In this document: piece by piece, positions 38,671-47,729 of the stretch
How the letters are laid out: each line of letters opens with the position of its first letter
How positions within the stretch are numbered: the stretch's first letter is position 1
Assembly (NCBI RefSeq): GCF_028649395.1
Contig: NZ_JAQSUW010000013.1
Span: 147,373 to 211,372, forward strand
Length of the DNA stretch: 64,000 nucleotides
Direction: 5' to 3'
Source of the DNA: Pseudomonas sp. Gutcm_11s
GTDB taxonomy: Bacteria > Pseudomonadota > Gammaproteobacteria > Pseudomonadales > Pseudomonadaceae
Position numbers and translations under genes: made by a program
The notes under the pieces: model-generated
The model's database searches: none
Told to the model about the DNA's origin: nothing
What the model saw: only the letters and a program-made list of their open reading frames with translations

Positions 38671-40122
38671 GTGACCCAGAAGCCCGACCAGTGTCTCGGT
38701 GAGTGGATCGATCGTGAAGCCCTCGCAGAAGCGATGATTCCTATGATTGGTCAGCTCTACCGCAACAACAGCGTGGTGACCTCGATCTACGGCCGTGGTC
38801 TGATCAACCGTTCGGTGATCGACATCCTCAAAGCCCATCGTTTTGCCCGTCACCGCCTGGCTGACGAAGGCAACGAGCTGTCGGTGCACGATACCTTCCC
38901 GATCCTCAAGGCCATGAGCGAGCTCAAGCTGGGCGCCGCCTCCGTGGACCTGGGCAAGATGGCCAGCAAGTTCAAGACCGAAGGCAATGGCCGTGCCGTC
39001 GAGCAGTTCGTCAAGGACGAGCTGGCCGACGTGGTTGGCAAGCAGAACGGCGCTGCCCGCGAAGGCACCGACGTGGTCCTGTACGGTTTCGGCCGCATCG
39101 GCCGCCTGCTGGCGCGCATCCTGATCGAGAAAACCGGTGGCGGCGACGGCCTGCGTCTGCGCGCCATCGTTGTACGCAAGGGCGCCAGCAATGACCTGGT
39201 CAAGCGCGCCAGCCTGCTGCGTCGCGACTCGGTACACGGCAAGTTCGATGGCACCATCACCATCGACGAAGAAAACAACACCCTGACCGCCAACGGCAAC
39301 CTGATCCAGGTGATCTATGCCAAGTCGCCGACCGAAGTCGACTACACCCAGTACGGCATCAAGAATGCCCTGCTGGTCGACAACACCGGCGTATGGCGTG
39401 ATGCCGAGGGCCTGGGCCAGCACCTGGCCTGCCCGGGTGTCGATCGCGTTGTCCTGACCGCACCGGGCAAGGGTGCGCTGAAGAACATCGTGCACGGCAT
39501 CAACCACAGCGAAATCACCGCTGAGGACAAGATCATCTCCGCCGCTTCCTGCACCACCAACGCCATCGTGCCGGTGCTCAAGGCGATCAATGATCAATAC
39601 GGCATCGTCAACGGCCACGTCGAAACCGTTCACTCGTACACCAACGACCAGAACCTGATCGACAACTTCCACAAGGGCGATCGCCGTGGCCGCAGCGCCC
39701 CGCTGAACATGGTGATCACCGAGACCGGTGCCGCCACTGCCGCCGCCAAGGCCCTGCCGGTCCTGAAAGGCAAGCTGACCGGCAACGCCATTCGCGTACC
39801 GACGCCGAACGTCTCCATGGCCATCCTCAACCTGAACCTGGAGAAGGCCACCACTCGCGAAGAGATCAACGAGTACCTGCGCCAGATGGCCATGCACTCG
39901 GACCTGCAGAAGCAGATCGACTTCGTCCAGTCGCAGGAAGTGGTCTCCACCGACTTCGTCGGCTCGCGCCACGCCGGTGTGGTCGATGCCGAAGCCACCA
40001 TCGCCAACGACAACCGCGTCGTGCTGTACGTGTGGTACGACAACGAGTTCGGCTACAGCTGCCAGGTGGTTCGCGTGATGGAAGACATGGCTGGGGTCAA
40101 CCCGCCGGCCTTCCCGCGCTAA
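38671..40122 (+). CDS. gap: Glyceraldehyde-3-phosphate dehydrogenase, long form
   Basis: The 483-residue protein has an N-terminal extension of about 130 residues before the GAPDH core, as in the large Pseudomonas form (PA3001-like). The core shows the nucleotide motif GFGRIGR (139-145), the catalytic Cys294 in SAASCTTNA, and YDNEFGYSCQVV near the end. It interconverts glyceraldehyde-3-phosphate and 1,3-bisphosphoglycerate. The GTG at 38671 is chosen because GGAAGG lies nine bases before it and because MTQKPDQCLGEWIDREAL is the family N-terminus; a TTG two codons earlier is less likely. Confidence 0.95.
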   Translation: MTQKPDQCLGEWIDREALAEAMIPMIGQLYRNNSVVTSIYGRGLINRSVIDILKAHRFARHRLADEGNELSVHDTFPILKAMSELKLGAASVDLGKMASKFKTEGNGRAVEQFVKDELADVVGKQNGAAREGTDVVLYGFGRIGRLLARILIEKTGGGDGLRLRAIVVRKGASNDLVKRASLLRRDSVHGKFDGTITIDEENNTLTANGNLIQVIYAKSPTEVDYTQYGIKNALLVDNTGVWRDAEGLGQHLACPGVDRVVLTAPGKGALKNIVHGINHSEITAEDKIISAASCTTNAIVPVLKAINDQYGIVNGHVETVHSYTNDQNLIDNFHKGDRRGRSAPLNMVITETGAATAAAKALPVLKGKLTGNAIRVPTPNVSMAILNLNLEKATTREEINEYLRQMAMHSDLQKQIDFVQSQEVVSTDFVGSRHAGVVDAEATIANDNRVVLYVWYDNEFGYSCQVVRVMEDMAGVNPPAFPR

Positions 40123-40142
40123 TCCGCGAGAGCAGTAAACAG

Positions 40143-40167
40143 AACGGGAGCCTAGGCTCCCGTTTTG
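40143..40167. terminator. Terminator after gap
   Basis: AACGGGAGCC pairs with GGCTCCCGTT with a minimal TA loop, followed by TTT. It lies between gap and a convergent gene. Confidence 0.8.
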
Positions 40168-40193
40168 CATTTCAGCGGCCGCTATTTTGCCAG

Positions 40194-40934
40194 TCACCCT
40201 TTGCTGGTCTTGAACAGCAGATCCAGCAGGCGATTGGTGAAGCCGTAGTTCACGTTGCCGAGGGTGTGATGGAAGCGGTGGTAGGTCGGATGATTGATCA
40301 GCTTCTTGAGCCAGTGCTGGTCACTGAGGCTGGGCATCAGGTCGTAATTACAGTGGATGCAGGTGGTGTAGACCATGCCTACGGCATGCAGCACCAGTGC
40401 CGTGCCCACTCCCAGAGGCATCAGCAGCATGAACAGCGGCAGTGTGCCGGCGATGATCATCGCTTCGATGGGGTGCACGCTGTAGCTGGAGTAGGGGGTG
40501 ACCCTGACCGATAGGTGATGCACGCGATGAAAGCGGGACAGCGCGCGGGTGTGCAGCAGCCTATGGGTCGCGTATGAATAGATGTTGTTGAACACGACGA
40601 AACTGCTGATCTGCAGTGCGGCCTGCAGCCAGCTTGTGGGCCAGATCCCGACGCAGAGCCAGCGGTAGCTGAGGGAGGCCAGGCCTAGAATCAGGCAGGC
40701 GATCAGGCCGTTGCGGATTTCTCGCTGCAGTTGGCCTGGCTGGGCGGGGCGCTGATCCAGTGGTCGGCCGATGCCCAGCATGGGCATGATCTTCTCCGTC
40801 AGCAGCAGCCCGATGCCACCGCCGAGCAGGTAGATAAGGCAGTGCACGCCAATGGCCACGAGCAGGGCAACTGGCAGACTGGCCTGTAGCCAGGCGCTGA
40901 GTAGCGTTTCAAAAGACTCCAGCATCCATTGCAT
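40194..40934 (-). CDS. Fatty acid hydroxylase / sterol desaturase superfamily membrane protein
   Basis: The 246-residue protein has several membrane helices and the histidine motifs of this di-iron superfamily: HRLLH (124-128), HRVHH (136-140), HCNYD (194-198) and HPTYHRFHH (215-223). Members hydroxylate or desaturate lipid chains with O2. The substrate cannot be read. It follows the Mpo1-like gene by 15 bases and forms a two-gene operon read away from apbE. P. aeruginosa has the nqr operon at this site; these two genes are not part of the remembered P. aeruginosa order. Confidence 0.85.
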   Translation of the reverse strand: MQWMLESFETLLSAWLQASLPVALLVAIGVHCLIYLLGGGIGLLLTEKIMPMLGIGRPLDQRPAQPGQLQREIRNGLIACLILGLASLSYRWLCVGIWPTSWLQAALQISSFVVFNNIYSYATHRLLHTRALSRFHRVHHLSVRVTPYSSYSVHPIEAMIIAGTLPLFMLLMPLGVGTALVLHAVGMVYTTCIHCNYDLMPSLSDQHWLKKLINHPTYHRFHHTLGNVNYGFTNRLLDLLFKTSKG

Positions 40935-40949
40935 TGTGTCTTCTCAGGG

Positions 40950-41252
40950 TTAGAAAGGCAGCTTGCCTGACAACATCTGGGCAAACATGCGCAGATTGGC
41001 GCGGGCCGTAAGGATGGGGTGCTTGAACTCGATCTCGTCGGAGGGCTCCACCCAGCGGTGCCCGATCCATATTGCCAGCAGCCCCACTGCCGGGGCCAGG
41101 CCAAGGATTGCATAGTGATGAGTGAGGAGCGCCCACACGACGATGCCTGCAGCGATAGCCCAGCCTAGTAAATGAATCCGTCGATTCCAGGGTTGCTGGT
41201 GCGACTCCATGTAGAGTGAGTAGAACTCATCGAATGAGCGAAAGGGCTGCAT
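40950..41252 (-). CDS. Mpo1-like (DUF962) membrane protein
   Basis: The 100-residue protein has two hydrophobic segments (about 28-43 and 49-64) and the family landmarks FYSLYMESHQQPWNRRIH near the start and IGHRWVEPSDEIEFKHP at 63-79. Yeast Mpo1, a member of the family, is an iron-dependent dioxygenase that shortens 2-hydroxy fatty acids in alpha-oxidation. Being in an operon with a fatty-acid-hydroxylase-like gene, it may act on a hydroxylated lipid, but this is inference. Confidence 0.82.
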   Translation of the reverse strand: MQPFRSFDEFYSLYMESHQQPWNRRIHLLGWAIAAGIVVWALLTHHYAILGLAPAVGLLAIWIGHRWVEPSDEIEFKHPILTARANLRMFAQMLSGKLPF

Positions 41253-41385
41253 GGTTTTCCTGTTGGGGCTGGCTGTGGCTGGTGGTCAGGATAGCGCTAC
41301 TGGCTAGAAGGTGATGTGTTTGTACAGTTCTTCAATTTTTCGCTGCGCTAGCATTCTGCACACTGCCATTTCTGGGGGTGCTGGG

Positions 41386-42393
41386 TTGGTCAAATATGTT
41401 TCTCTACTGCTCGTTGTAGTGGTTCTGAATGCGTGCAAGGCACCTGTCGAAGAGTTCGGCGGGCCGGCCATGGGCAGCCATTACTCGTTGAAGTATGTGC
41501 AGACCGAAGGCGTGCCGCCGCAAGAGCGCCTGCAGGGCGAGGTGGAAGGGTTGCTGAGCGAGGTCGATCAGCAGATGTCGACCTGGCGCGCGGACTCCGA
41601 CCTGTCGCGTTTCAATCGCTTGCCGGCCGGTGCCTGCATGCCGATGCCTGAGCCGGTGCTGGAACTGGTGCGTCTCGGCGTCGAGCTGTCCACCGCCAGC
41701 ACTGGCGCCTTCGACCTTACGGTACAGCCGCTGATGGACCTCTGGGGCTTCGGTGCGCAGTCGCGTGGTCATCGGCTGCCTGCGGACGAAGAGATAGCCG
41801 CGGTCATGCCTGTGATCGGCCAGCGCCACCTGCGCATCGCCGATGGTCGGTTGTGCAAGGATGCCGCCGTGCGCCTCGACCTGGATGCCATCGCCGCTGG
41901 CGCAGCGGTGGATCGCATTGCCGCGCGCCTGGTCGAGCTGGGCGTGCACAGCTTCCTGCTGGAGATTACCGGCGAGCTGAAGGCGGTGGGGCGCAAGCCG
42001 GACGGCTCACCCTGGATCATCGCCATCGAGGCGCCGCGTGACGACCGCCGCGAGGAGCAGCTGCGGCTGCAGCTGGATGGCCTCGGACTGTCCACTTCGG
42101 GCGACTATCGCAATTACTTCGAGGTCGGCGGCAAGCGCTACTCGCATACCTTCGATCCGCGTACTGGCAGGCCGGTGGAGCACGATCTCGCCTCGGTCAG
42201 CGTGGTGGATGCCTCGGTGCTGCGCGCCGACGGTCTGTCTACCATGTTGATGGTGCTGGGGGCGGAGTCGGGCATGGCCTATGCCGAGCGCGAGGGCGTG
42301 GCCGCGCTGTTCATTCAGCGCAGCGGCAAGTCCTTCGTCACCCGGGCCAGCCCGGCCTTCGTCGCGCGCTTCGGTGAGCCGGGGTCCATGTAG
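41386..42393 (+). CDS. ApbE-family lipoprotein (FAD:protein FMN transferase-like), divergent
   Basis: The protein has 335 residues from a TTG start at 41386, chosen because it gives a complete lipoprotein signal (YVSLLLVVVVLNAC, lipobox Cys17) and follows a G-rich site; a longer frame upstream is unlikely. ApbE enzymes attach FMN to Thr of target proteins such as NqrB/NqrC or RnfG/RnfD in the periplasm. Conserved parts seen: STASTGAFDLTVQPLMDLWG (102-121), HTFDPRTG (254-261) and ADGLST (281-286). The usual AKGYAVD reads AAGAAVD at 170-176, so the expected Lys is Ala171. No nqr genes lie nearby. Confidence 0.85.
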   Translation: MVKYVSLLLVVVVLNACKAPVEEFGGPAMGSHYSLKYVQTEGVPPQERLQGEVEGLLSEVDQQMSTWRADSDLSRFNRLPAGACMPMPEPVLELVRLGVELSTASTGAFDLTVQPLMDLWGFGAQSRGHRLPADEEIAAVMPVIGQRHLRIADGRLCKDAAVRLDLDAIAAGAAVDRIAARLVELGVHSFLLEITGELKAVGRKPDGSPWIIAIEAPRDDRREEQLRLQLDGLGLSTSGDYRNYFEVGGKRYSHTFDPRTGRPVEHDLASVSVVDASVLRADGLSTMLMVLGAESGMAYAEREGVAALFIQRSGKSFVTRASPAFVARFGEPGSM

Positions 42394-42547
42394 TGGATAG
42401 AAAGCTCGCCTACGACGCGACCAAGCGCTAATGTGCGCGGCAAAATCACACGGCTAAGCTATGTGAAGCATTTCGAGATCGCGGCCATGGGGTGCTGCGG
42501 TCGATCCGGGCGCCGCTGGAGCGCCCGGCGCGCGATGAGGAGTAAGC

Positions 42548-43942
42548 ATGGCGGTCTACAACTACGACGTGGTGGTGCTGGGCTCGGGCCCGGCGGGCGA
42601 AGGCGCGGCGATGAACGCGGCCAAGGCCGGGCGCAAGGTGGCGGTAGTCGACAACCGTCCTCTGGTCGGCGGCAACTGCACCCACCTCGGCACCATCCCG
42701 TCCAAGGCGCTGCGCCACTCGGTGCGCCAGATCATGCAGTACAACACCAATCCGCTGTTCCGCCAGATCGGCGAGCCGCGCTGGTTCTCCTTCCCGGACG
42801 TGCTCAAGAGCGCCGAGCGTGTGATCTCCAAGCAGGTCGCCTCGCGCACCGGCTATTACGCACGTAACCGCGTCGACGTGTTCTTCGGCACAGCCAGCTT
42901 CCATGACGAGCAGACCGTGGAAGTGGTCTGCGCCAGCGGTGTGGTGGAGAAGCTGGTGGCCAAGCAGGTCATCATCGCCACCGGTTCGCGGCCCTATCGC
43001 CCGGCCGACGTGGACTTCAACCACGCGCGTATCTACGACAGCGACACCATCCTCAGCCTGACCCACACCCCGCGCCGGATCATCATCTATGGCGCCGGCG
43101 TGATCGGTTCCGAGTACGCCTCGATCTTCAGTGGCCTGGGCGTGCTGGTCGACCTGATCGACAACCGCGACCAGCTGCTCAGCTTCCTCGACGACGAGAT
43201 ATCCGACGCCCTCAGCTACCACCTGCGCAACAACAACGTGCTGATCCGTCACAACGAGGAGTACGAGCGCATCGAGGGTCTGGACAACGGCGTGATCCTG
43301 CACCTCAAGTCAGGCAAGAAGATCAAGGCCGACTGCCTGCTGTGGTGCAACGGCCGTACCGGCAACACCGACAAGCTGGGCCTGGAGAACATCGGTATCA
43401 AGGTCAACAGTCGTGGCCAGATCGACGTCGACCAGCAGTACCGCACCTCGGTGTCGAACATCTTCGCCGCTGGTGATGTGATCGGCTGGCCGAGCCTGGC
43501 CAGTGCCGCCGCCGACCAGGGCCGCTCGGCCGCCGGTAGCGCGGTGGAGAACGACAGCTGGCGCTTCGTCGACGACGTGCCGACCGGCATCTACACCATT
43601 CCGGAGATCAGCTCGATCGGCAAGAACGAGAAGGAGCTGACCCAGGCCAAGATTCCCTACGAGGTCGGCAAGGCCTTCTTCAAGGGCATGGCGCGTGCGC
43701 AGATCTCCCACGAGCCGGTGGGCATGCTGAAGATCCTGTTCCACCGCGAGACCCTGGAAATCCTCGGCGTGCACTGCTTCGGCTACCAGGCCTCGGAGAT
43801 CGTGCACATCGGCCAGGCGATCATGAACCAGAAGGGCGAGGCGAATACCATCAAGTACTTCGTCAACACCACCTTCAACTACCCGACCATGGCCGAGGCC
43901 TATCGGGTGGCTGCGTTCGACGGTCTCAACCGGCTTTTTTGA
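42548..43942 (+). CDS. sthA: Soluble pyridine nucleotide transhydrogenase
   Basis: The 464-residue flavoprotein belongs to the pyridine nucleotide-disulfide oxidoreductase family. FAD-binding [11 protein letters not shown] is at 11-21, NAD-binding [13 protein letters not shown] near 180. The redox-active Cys pair of the family is missing: [16 protein letters not shown] keeps one Cys only, as in SthA. It transfers hydride between NADPH and NAD+ in the cytoplasm and balances reducing power. AGGAG precedes the ATG. Confidence 0.96.
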   Translation: MAVYNYDVVVLGSGPAGEGAAMNAAKAGRKVAVVDNRPLVGGNCTHLGTIPSKALRHSVRQIMQYNTNPLFRQIGEPRWFSFPDVLKSAERVISKQVASRTGYYARNRVDVFFGTASFHDEQTVEVVCASGVVEKLVAKQVIIATGSRPYRPADVDFNHARIYDSDTILSLTHTPRRIIIYGAGVIGSEYASIFSGLGVLVDLIDNRDQLLSFLDDEISDALSYHLRNNNVLIRHNEEYERIEGLDNGVILHLKSGKKIKADCLLWCNGRTGNTDKLGLENIGIKVNSRGQIDVDQQYRTSVSNIFAAGDVIGWPSLASAAADQGRSAAGSAVENDSWRFVDDVPTGIYTIPEISSIGKNEKELTQAKIPYEVGKAFFKGMARAQISHEPVGMLKILFHRETLEILGVHCFGYQASEIVHIGQAIMNQKGEANTIKYFVNTTFNYPTMAEAYRVAAFDGLNRLF

Positions 43943-43948
43943 GCGGCT

Positions 43949-43973
43949 CCGACCGGTGGCCTGAGCCGGTCGG
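43949..43973. repeat. GC-rich inverted repeat after sthA
   Basis: CCGACCGG pairs with CCGGTCGG around nine bases, seven bases after the sthA stop. It has no T-run, so it may only protect the 3' end. Confidence 0.5.
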
Positions 43974-44044
43974 GGATCCCCTCAACGACTCCCGCACCTG
44001 GCGCTGGCCGAATCGGGAGAGCTTCTGACCAGGCGCGATGCTGC

Positions 44045-44078
44045 AAAAAGAAACCGGCCCTCGGGCCGGTTTCTTTTT
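44045..44078. terminator. Bidirectional terminator between sthA and glpQ-like gene
   Basis: A perfect repeat with 16-base arms (AAAAAGAAACCGGCCC and complement) and a very short loop, with A and T runs on both sides. Confidence 0.9.
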
Positions 44079-44109
44079 GTCCGCGTTCTTTTGTCCGCGA
44101 GAAGCGTGC

Positions 44110-44829
44110 TCAGCGCTTGAGCGTGTCGACCGCCAGCCCGGGGAAGTCGGTAATGATGCTGTCCGCGCCGAAGTCGGCCAGGCGGCGCATCAGGGCTGGC
44201 TCGTTGACCGTCCATACCGACACGTGCAGGCCGGCCTTCTGCGCCTTGAGCAGGCGTTCCGGGGTGCACAGGGTCCAGTTCAGCGCGAGCATCGAGCATT
44301 CGTGGTGGGCGGCGACCTTGAGCGGGTCCAGCCAGTTGTATTCGGCCACCAGACCCCGCGACAGCTCCGGTGCCAGGCGGCGCAGGGCGCGCAGCACTTC
44401 GCGCGAGCTGCTGGTGACGGTGATGCGGTCCTTGATGCCGAAACGCTCGGCCAGGGCCTGGATGGCCAGCACGGTGCGTGCGGCGCGCACTCGCGAGGCG
44501 CTCTTCACTTCCAGTTGCCAATGCTCGAAAGGGCACTGCTCGAACAATGCTTCCAGCTTGGGAATGGGGCAGGGCGTCTTCCAGCCGGGGCCGCCCAGGC
44601 GGGCGTCGAGGGTGACCAGTTCGGCGGCCTCGTGCTCCACCACCTTGCCGCGCCGGCCGGTGGTGCGCTTGAGCGTCGGGTCGTGGATCACCATCAGCTC
44701 GCCGTCGCGCGACAGGTGCAGGTCCAGCTCGCAGCGGGTGACGCCGTGAGCGAGACATTGCTGGAAGCTGGCGAGGGTGTTTTCCGGTGCTTCGCCCTTG
44801 GCGCCGCGGTGGCCGTAGATGAGGGTCAC
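44110..44829 (-). CDS. Glycerophosphodiester phosphodiesterase (cytoplasmic GDPD)
   Basis: The 239-residue GDPD-domain protein has GHRGAKGEAPENTLASF at 6-22 with the catalytic His-Arg and Glu-Asn pair, ELDLHLSRDG and VIHDPTL with the second His. It hydrolyses glycerophosphodiesters to glycerol-3-phosphate and an alcohol. There is no signal peptide, so it is the UgpQ-like cytoplasmic type. Its start overlaps the end of the next upstream gene by four bases (ATGA). Confidence 0.92.
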   Translation of the reverse strand: MTLIYGHRGAKGEAPENTLASFQQCLAHGVTRCELDLHLSRDGELMVIHDPTLKRTTGRRGKVVEHEAAELVTLDARLGGPGWKTPCPIPKLEALFEQCPFEHWQLEVKSASRVRAARTVLAIQALAERFGIKDRITVTSSSREVLRALRRLAPELSRGLVAEYNWLDPLKVAAHHECSMLALNWTLCTPERLLKAQKAGLHVSVWTVNEPALMRRLADFGADSIITDFPGLAVDTLKR

Positions 44830-45125
44830 TGTTGATCCTTGATGGGGTAGTGCTGCTGGTGATGCAGCACGCTGTTGATCACGTGGTCGTATTCGAAGTA
44901 GACGCTGAAGCTGCGGTAGTCCCAGCGGGTGATCGGCGGCTGCCCCACCGGTGCATGTTCCTCGTCGGCCAGGCCGAAGCGCTCCAGTACCGAGCGTTTG
45001 GACTCGCCCTTCTGTGGCAGGTGGGCGACGGACTCACCCTGCTGGCCGATGGGGATCTCGATGGTTTCGGCCTGGGCCAGCGGCGCCAGCAACAGGGCGC
45101 AGAGCAGGGCGCAAGGCAGCCTCAT
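44826..45125 (-). CDS. Small exported hypothetical protein
   Basis: The 99-residue protein has a signal peptide (MRLPCALLCALLLAPLAQAE) and a mature part of about 80 residues: IPIGQQGESVAHLPQKGESKR is followed by VLERFGLADEEHAPVGQPPIT and YFEYDHVINSVLHH. The pattern resembles a small BamE-like or PepSY-free envelope module but I cannot assign a family. It is translationally coupled to the GDPD gene and overlaps the PilZ stop on its other side. Confidence 0.75.
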   Translation of the reverse strand: MRLPCALLCALLLAPLAQAETIEIPIGQQGESVAHLPQKGESKRSVLERFGLADEEHAPVGQPPITRWDYRSFSVYFEYDHVINSVLHHQQHYPIKDQQ

Positions 45126-45697
45126 CGTTGCTGCTCCTTGGCGATGCGTCGCTCAAGGGCCTGTCTCTGCAGGATATGGCGGGCCAGCAGCTGGCGCTGG
45201 GCGTCGGTCAGTGCCTCGAACTCGGTGCCGATCTCGAACTGGCCATTGTCGCGGGGCTGGCAGTGCACGACCTGGGCGCGCAGCAACAAGCCCAGGGCCT
45301 GGGGCATGAGCACCATCTTGATCGCCAGGTGGCTGCCGGCTGGCACTGGCTTGGGATTGTTGAAGCTGATGCCGCCCTCGGAGATGGACACCCTGCGCGG
45401 TGCGCCGATGTCGCGCAGCAGGCTCTGAGCCACGGCCTGGCCGAGCAGGTCGATGCGCTTGTTCATCACCTTCAGGTAGTTGGCCAGGGTGCGGTCGCGC
45501 TCGCTGATGTGGCGCAGCAGGTGCTGCGACTCGAAGTCCATCAGGTGCAGATCGCTGAGCAAATTGAACAGCGGCGAATTGTCGTGCAGTGGGTCACTTG
45601 CGTGCGCCTCGGCTCCGGAGAGCAGGCTGAAATCCAGTGCGATCGTATCCTCGATACGATAGTATTCGCGGCGATCATCGACGTCTTGATTCGACAT
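45122..45697 (-). CDS. PilZ-domain c-di-GMP-binding protein
   Basis: The 191-residue protein has a PilZ-like region at both ends of the effector motif: RREYYR near residue 9 as the RxxxR element, and RVSISEGGISF near 113, where the usual (D/N)xSxxG is partly kept. It probably binds c-di-GMP and regulates motility or envelope functions. A helical insert of about 80 residues lies between the motifs. The start at 45697 is inferred from the domain; the ribosome site is weak. It is divergent from lolC and overlaps the small exported gene downstream. Confidence 0.85.
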   Translation of the reverse strand: MSNQDVDDRREYYRIEDTIALDFSLLSGAEAHASDPLHDNSPLFNLLSDLHLMDFESQHLLRHISERDRTLANYLKVMNKRIDLLGQAVAQSLLRDIGAPRRVSISEGGISFNNPKPVPAGSHLAIKMVLMPQALGLLLRAQVVHCQPRDNGQFEIGTEFEALTDAQRQLLARHILQRQALERRIAKEQQR

Positions 45698-45795
45698 GGC
45701 GAACCCATGGCAGCAGTGGTGGTCTGAGTGTAAGGCCGCGCGCCAGGCCTCGCCACAAGGACGTTTCTCTCTTTTCGCCAGCGAACCCCTCACTC

Positions 45796-47052
45796 ATGTT
45801 CAGACCCCTGCCGTTCTTCATCGGCGTGCGCTACACGCGGGCCCGACGCCGCAGCCTGTTTGTCTCCTTCATCTCCCTGACTTCCATTATCGGCCTCGCC
45901 CTCGGCGTGCTGGTGATGATCGTCGTGCTGTCGGTCATGAATGGCTTCGACCGTGAGATGCGTGACCGCGTGCTGGGCATGGTGCCGCATGCGACCCTCG
46001 ACAGCCCTACGCCGATCCAGGATTGGCGCACCATCGGTGAAGGGCTGCTGCGCCACCCGCAGGTGGCGGCCGTGGCGCCTTTCACCCAGATGCAGGGGCT
46101 GCTGACCAACAACGGCCAGGTGCAGAAGGTACTGATCAACGCCATCGATCCCGCCGAAGAGGGCAAGGTGTCGATCATTGGTGACTATTTCCTCAAGGAT
46201 CAGGGCTCTCTCGATTCACTCGAGGCGGGCGGTTTCGGCATGGTCATCGGTGACCTGGCGGCGAAGAAGCTTGGCTTGAAGATCGGCGACAAGGTCACCT
46301 TCGTCGCGCCCGAGGTGGCGGTGACGCCCGCCGGCATGTTCCCGCGCATGAAGCGCTTCACCGTGGTCGGCATCTTCCACGTCGGCGCCGGCGAGATCGA
46401 CGGCCACGTGGTGATGGCTCATGTGCAGGACGCTGGCCGCCTACTGCGCCTGAAGCCGGGTGAGGTGCAGGGCATCCGTCTCAAGCTGCATGACCTGTTC
46501 CAGGCGCCGCAGGTGGCCTGGGAGCTGGCCGGGCTGCTGCGCGACCAGGACTTCTACGCCCGCGACTGGACCCGTACCCACGGCAACCTGTACCAGGCCA
46601 TCCGCATGGAGAAGACCATGATCGGCCTGCTTCTGCTGCTGATCGTCGCGGTCGCCGCTTTCAACATCATTTCCACCCTGGTGATGGTGGTGACCGACAA
46701 GAAGTCGGACATCGCCATCCTGCGCACCCTCGGCGCCACCCCGCGGCAGATCATGGCCACCTTCATGGTCCAGGGCACCGTGATCGGTGTGGTCGGCACC
46801 CTGCTGGGCGGCGTGCTCGGCGTGCTCGCGGCGCTGAACGTGAGCGCGGCGATCAAGGGGCTGGAGAGCCTGCTGGGCATCCAGTTCCTCAATGCCGAGG
46901 TGTATTTCATCGATTACCTGCCGTCGCAGGTGCAGGTCAGCGATGTGGCGCTGGTCTGCGGCGCGGCGCTGGTCCTGAGTTTCCTTGCCACCCTTTACCC
47001 GGCCTGGCGTGCTGCGCGCACCCAGCCTGCGGAGGCTTTGCGTTATGAGTGA
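45796..47052 (+). CDS. lolC: Lipoprotein-releasing system permease LolC
   Basis: The 418-residue protein has four membrane helices around a large periplasmic domain (about 45-270), the LolC/E architecture. It extracts outer-membrane lipoproteins from the inner membrane and hands them to LolA. The N-terminus ([26 protein letters not shown]) and the end ([15 protein letters not shown]) are typical. The start at 45796 gives this N-terminus. Its last eight bases overlap lolD. Confidence 0.93.
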   Translation: MFRPLPFFIGVRYTRARRRSLFVSFISLTSIIGLALGVLVMIVVLSVMNGFDREMRDRVLGMVPHATLDSPTPIQDWRTIGEGLLRHPQVAAVAPFTQMQGLLTNNGQVQKVLINAIDPAEEGKVSIIGDYFLKDQGSLDSLEAGGFGMVIGDLAAKKLGLKIGDKVTFVAPEVAVTPAGMFPRMKRFTVVGIFHVGAGEIDGHVVMAHVQDAGRLLRLKPGEVQGIRLKLHDLFQAPQVAWELAGLLRDQDFYARDWTRTHGNLYQAIRMEKTMIGLLLLLIVAVAAFNIISTLVMVVTDKKSDIAILRTLGATPRQIMATFMVQGTVIGVVGTLLGGVLGVLAALNVSAAIKGLESLLGIQFLNAEVYFIDYLPSQVQVSDVALVCGAALVLSFLATLYPAWRAARTQPAEALRYE

Positions 47053-47728
47053 CAAGTCCGTGCTGAGTTGCCGCAACCTGGGCAAGAGCTACGAGGAAGG
47101 CCCGCAGACCGTCGAGGTGCTGGCCAATGTCGAGCTGGAACTGTTGCCCGGTGAGCGCGTCGCCATCGTCGGTACCTCCGGCTCGGGCAAGAGCACGCTG
47201 CTGAACATGCTGGGCGGCCTGGATACGCCGAGCCGCGGCAGCGTCTGGCTGGCCGGCGAGGAACTGTCTGCACTCAACGAGAAGGCCCGCGGCCTGCTGC
47301 GCAACCGTGCGCTGGGCTTCGTCTACCAGTTCCACCACCTGCTGCCGGAGTTCACCGCGCTGGAGAACGTGTGCATGCCGCTGCTGATCGGCAAGACGCC
47401 GATCCCGGAAGTACGCCAGCGTGCCACCCAGCTGCTGGAGCGGGTCGGCCTCGGCCATCGCCTGTCGCACAAGCCGGCCGAACTGTCTGGTGGTGAGCGC
47501 CAGCGCGTGGCCATCGCCCGCGCCCTGGTCAACAACCCGGCGCTGGTGCTGCTCGACGAGCCGACCGGCAACCTCGACCAGCACACCGCCCAGGGCATCC
47601 AGGACCTGATGCGCGAGCTCAGCTCCTCGTCGCAGACCGCCTTCCTGGTGGTGACCCATGACCCGCAACTGGCAGGGCAGATGGATCGCGTGCTGCGCCT
47701 GGAAGATGGTCGACTGGTAGCTGCCTGA
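47045..47728 (+). CDS. lolD: Lipoprotein-releasing system ATPase LolD
   Basis: The 227-residue ATPase has Walker [10 protein letters not shown] at 43-51, the LolD motif region [21 protein letters not shown] signature [16 protein letters not shown] and Walker [13 protein letters not shown]. It powers LolCE. The start overlaps lolC by eight bases, and lolE begins two bases after its stop, so the three genes are co-translated. Confidence 0.96.
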   Translation: MSDKSVLSCRNLGKSYEEGPQTVEVLANVELELLPGERVAIVGTSGSGKSTLLNMLGGLDTPSRGSVWLAGEELSALNEKARGLLRNRALGFVYQFHHLLPEFTALENVCMPLLIGKTPIPEVRQRATQLLERVGLGHRLSHKPAELSGGERQRVAIARALVNNPALVLLDEPTGNLDQHTAQGIQDLMRELSSSSQTAFLVVTHDPQLAGQMDRVLRLEDGRLVAA

Positions 47729-47729
47729 T

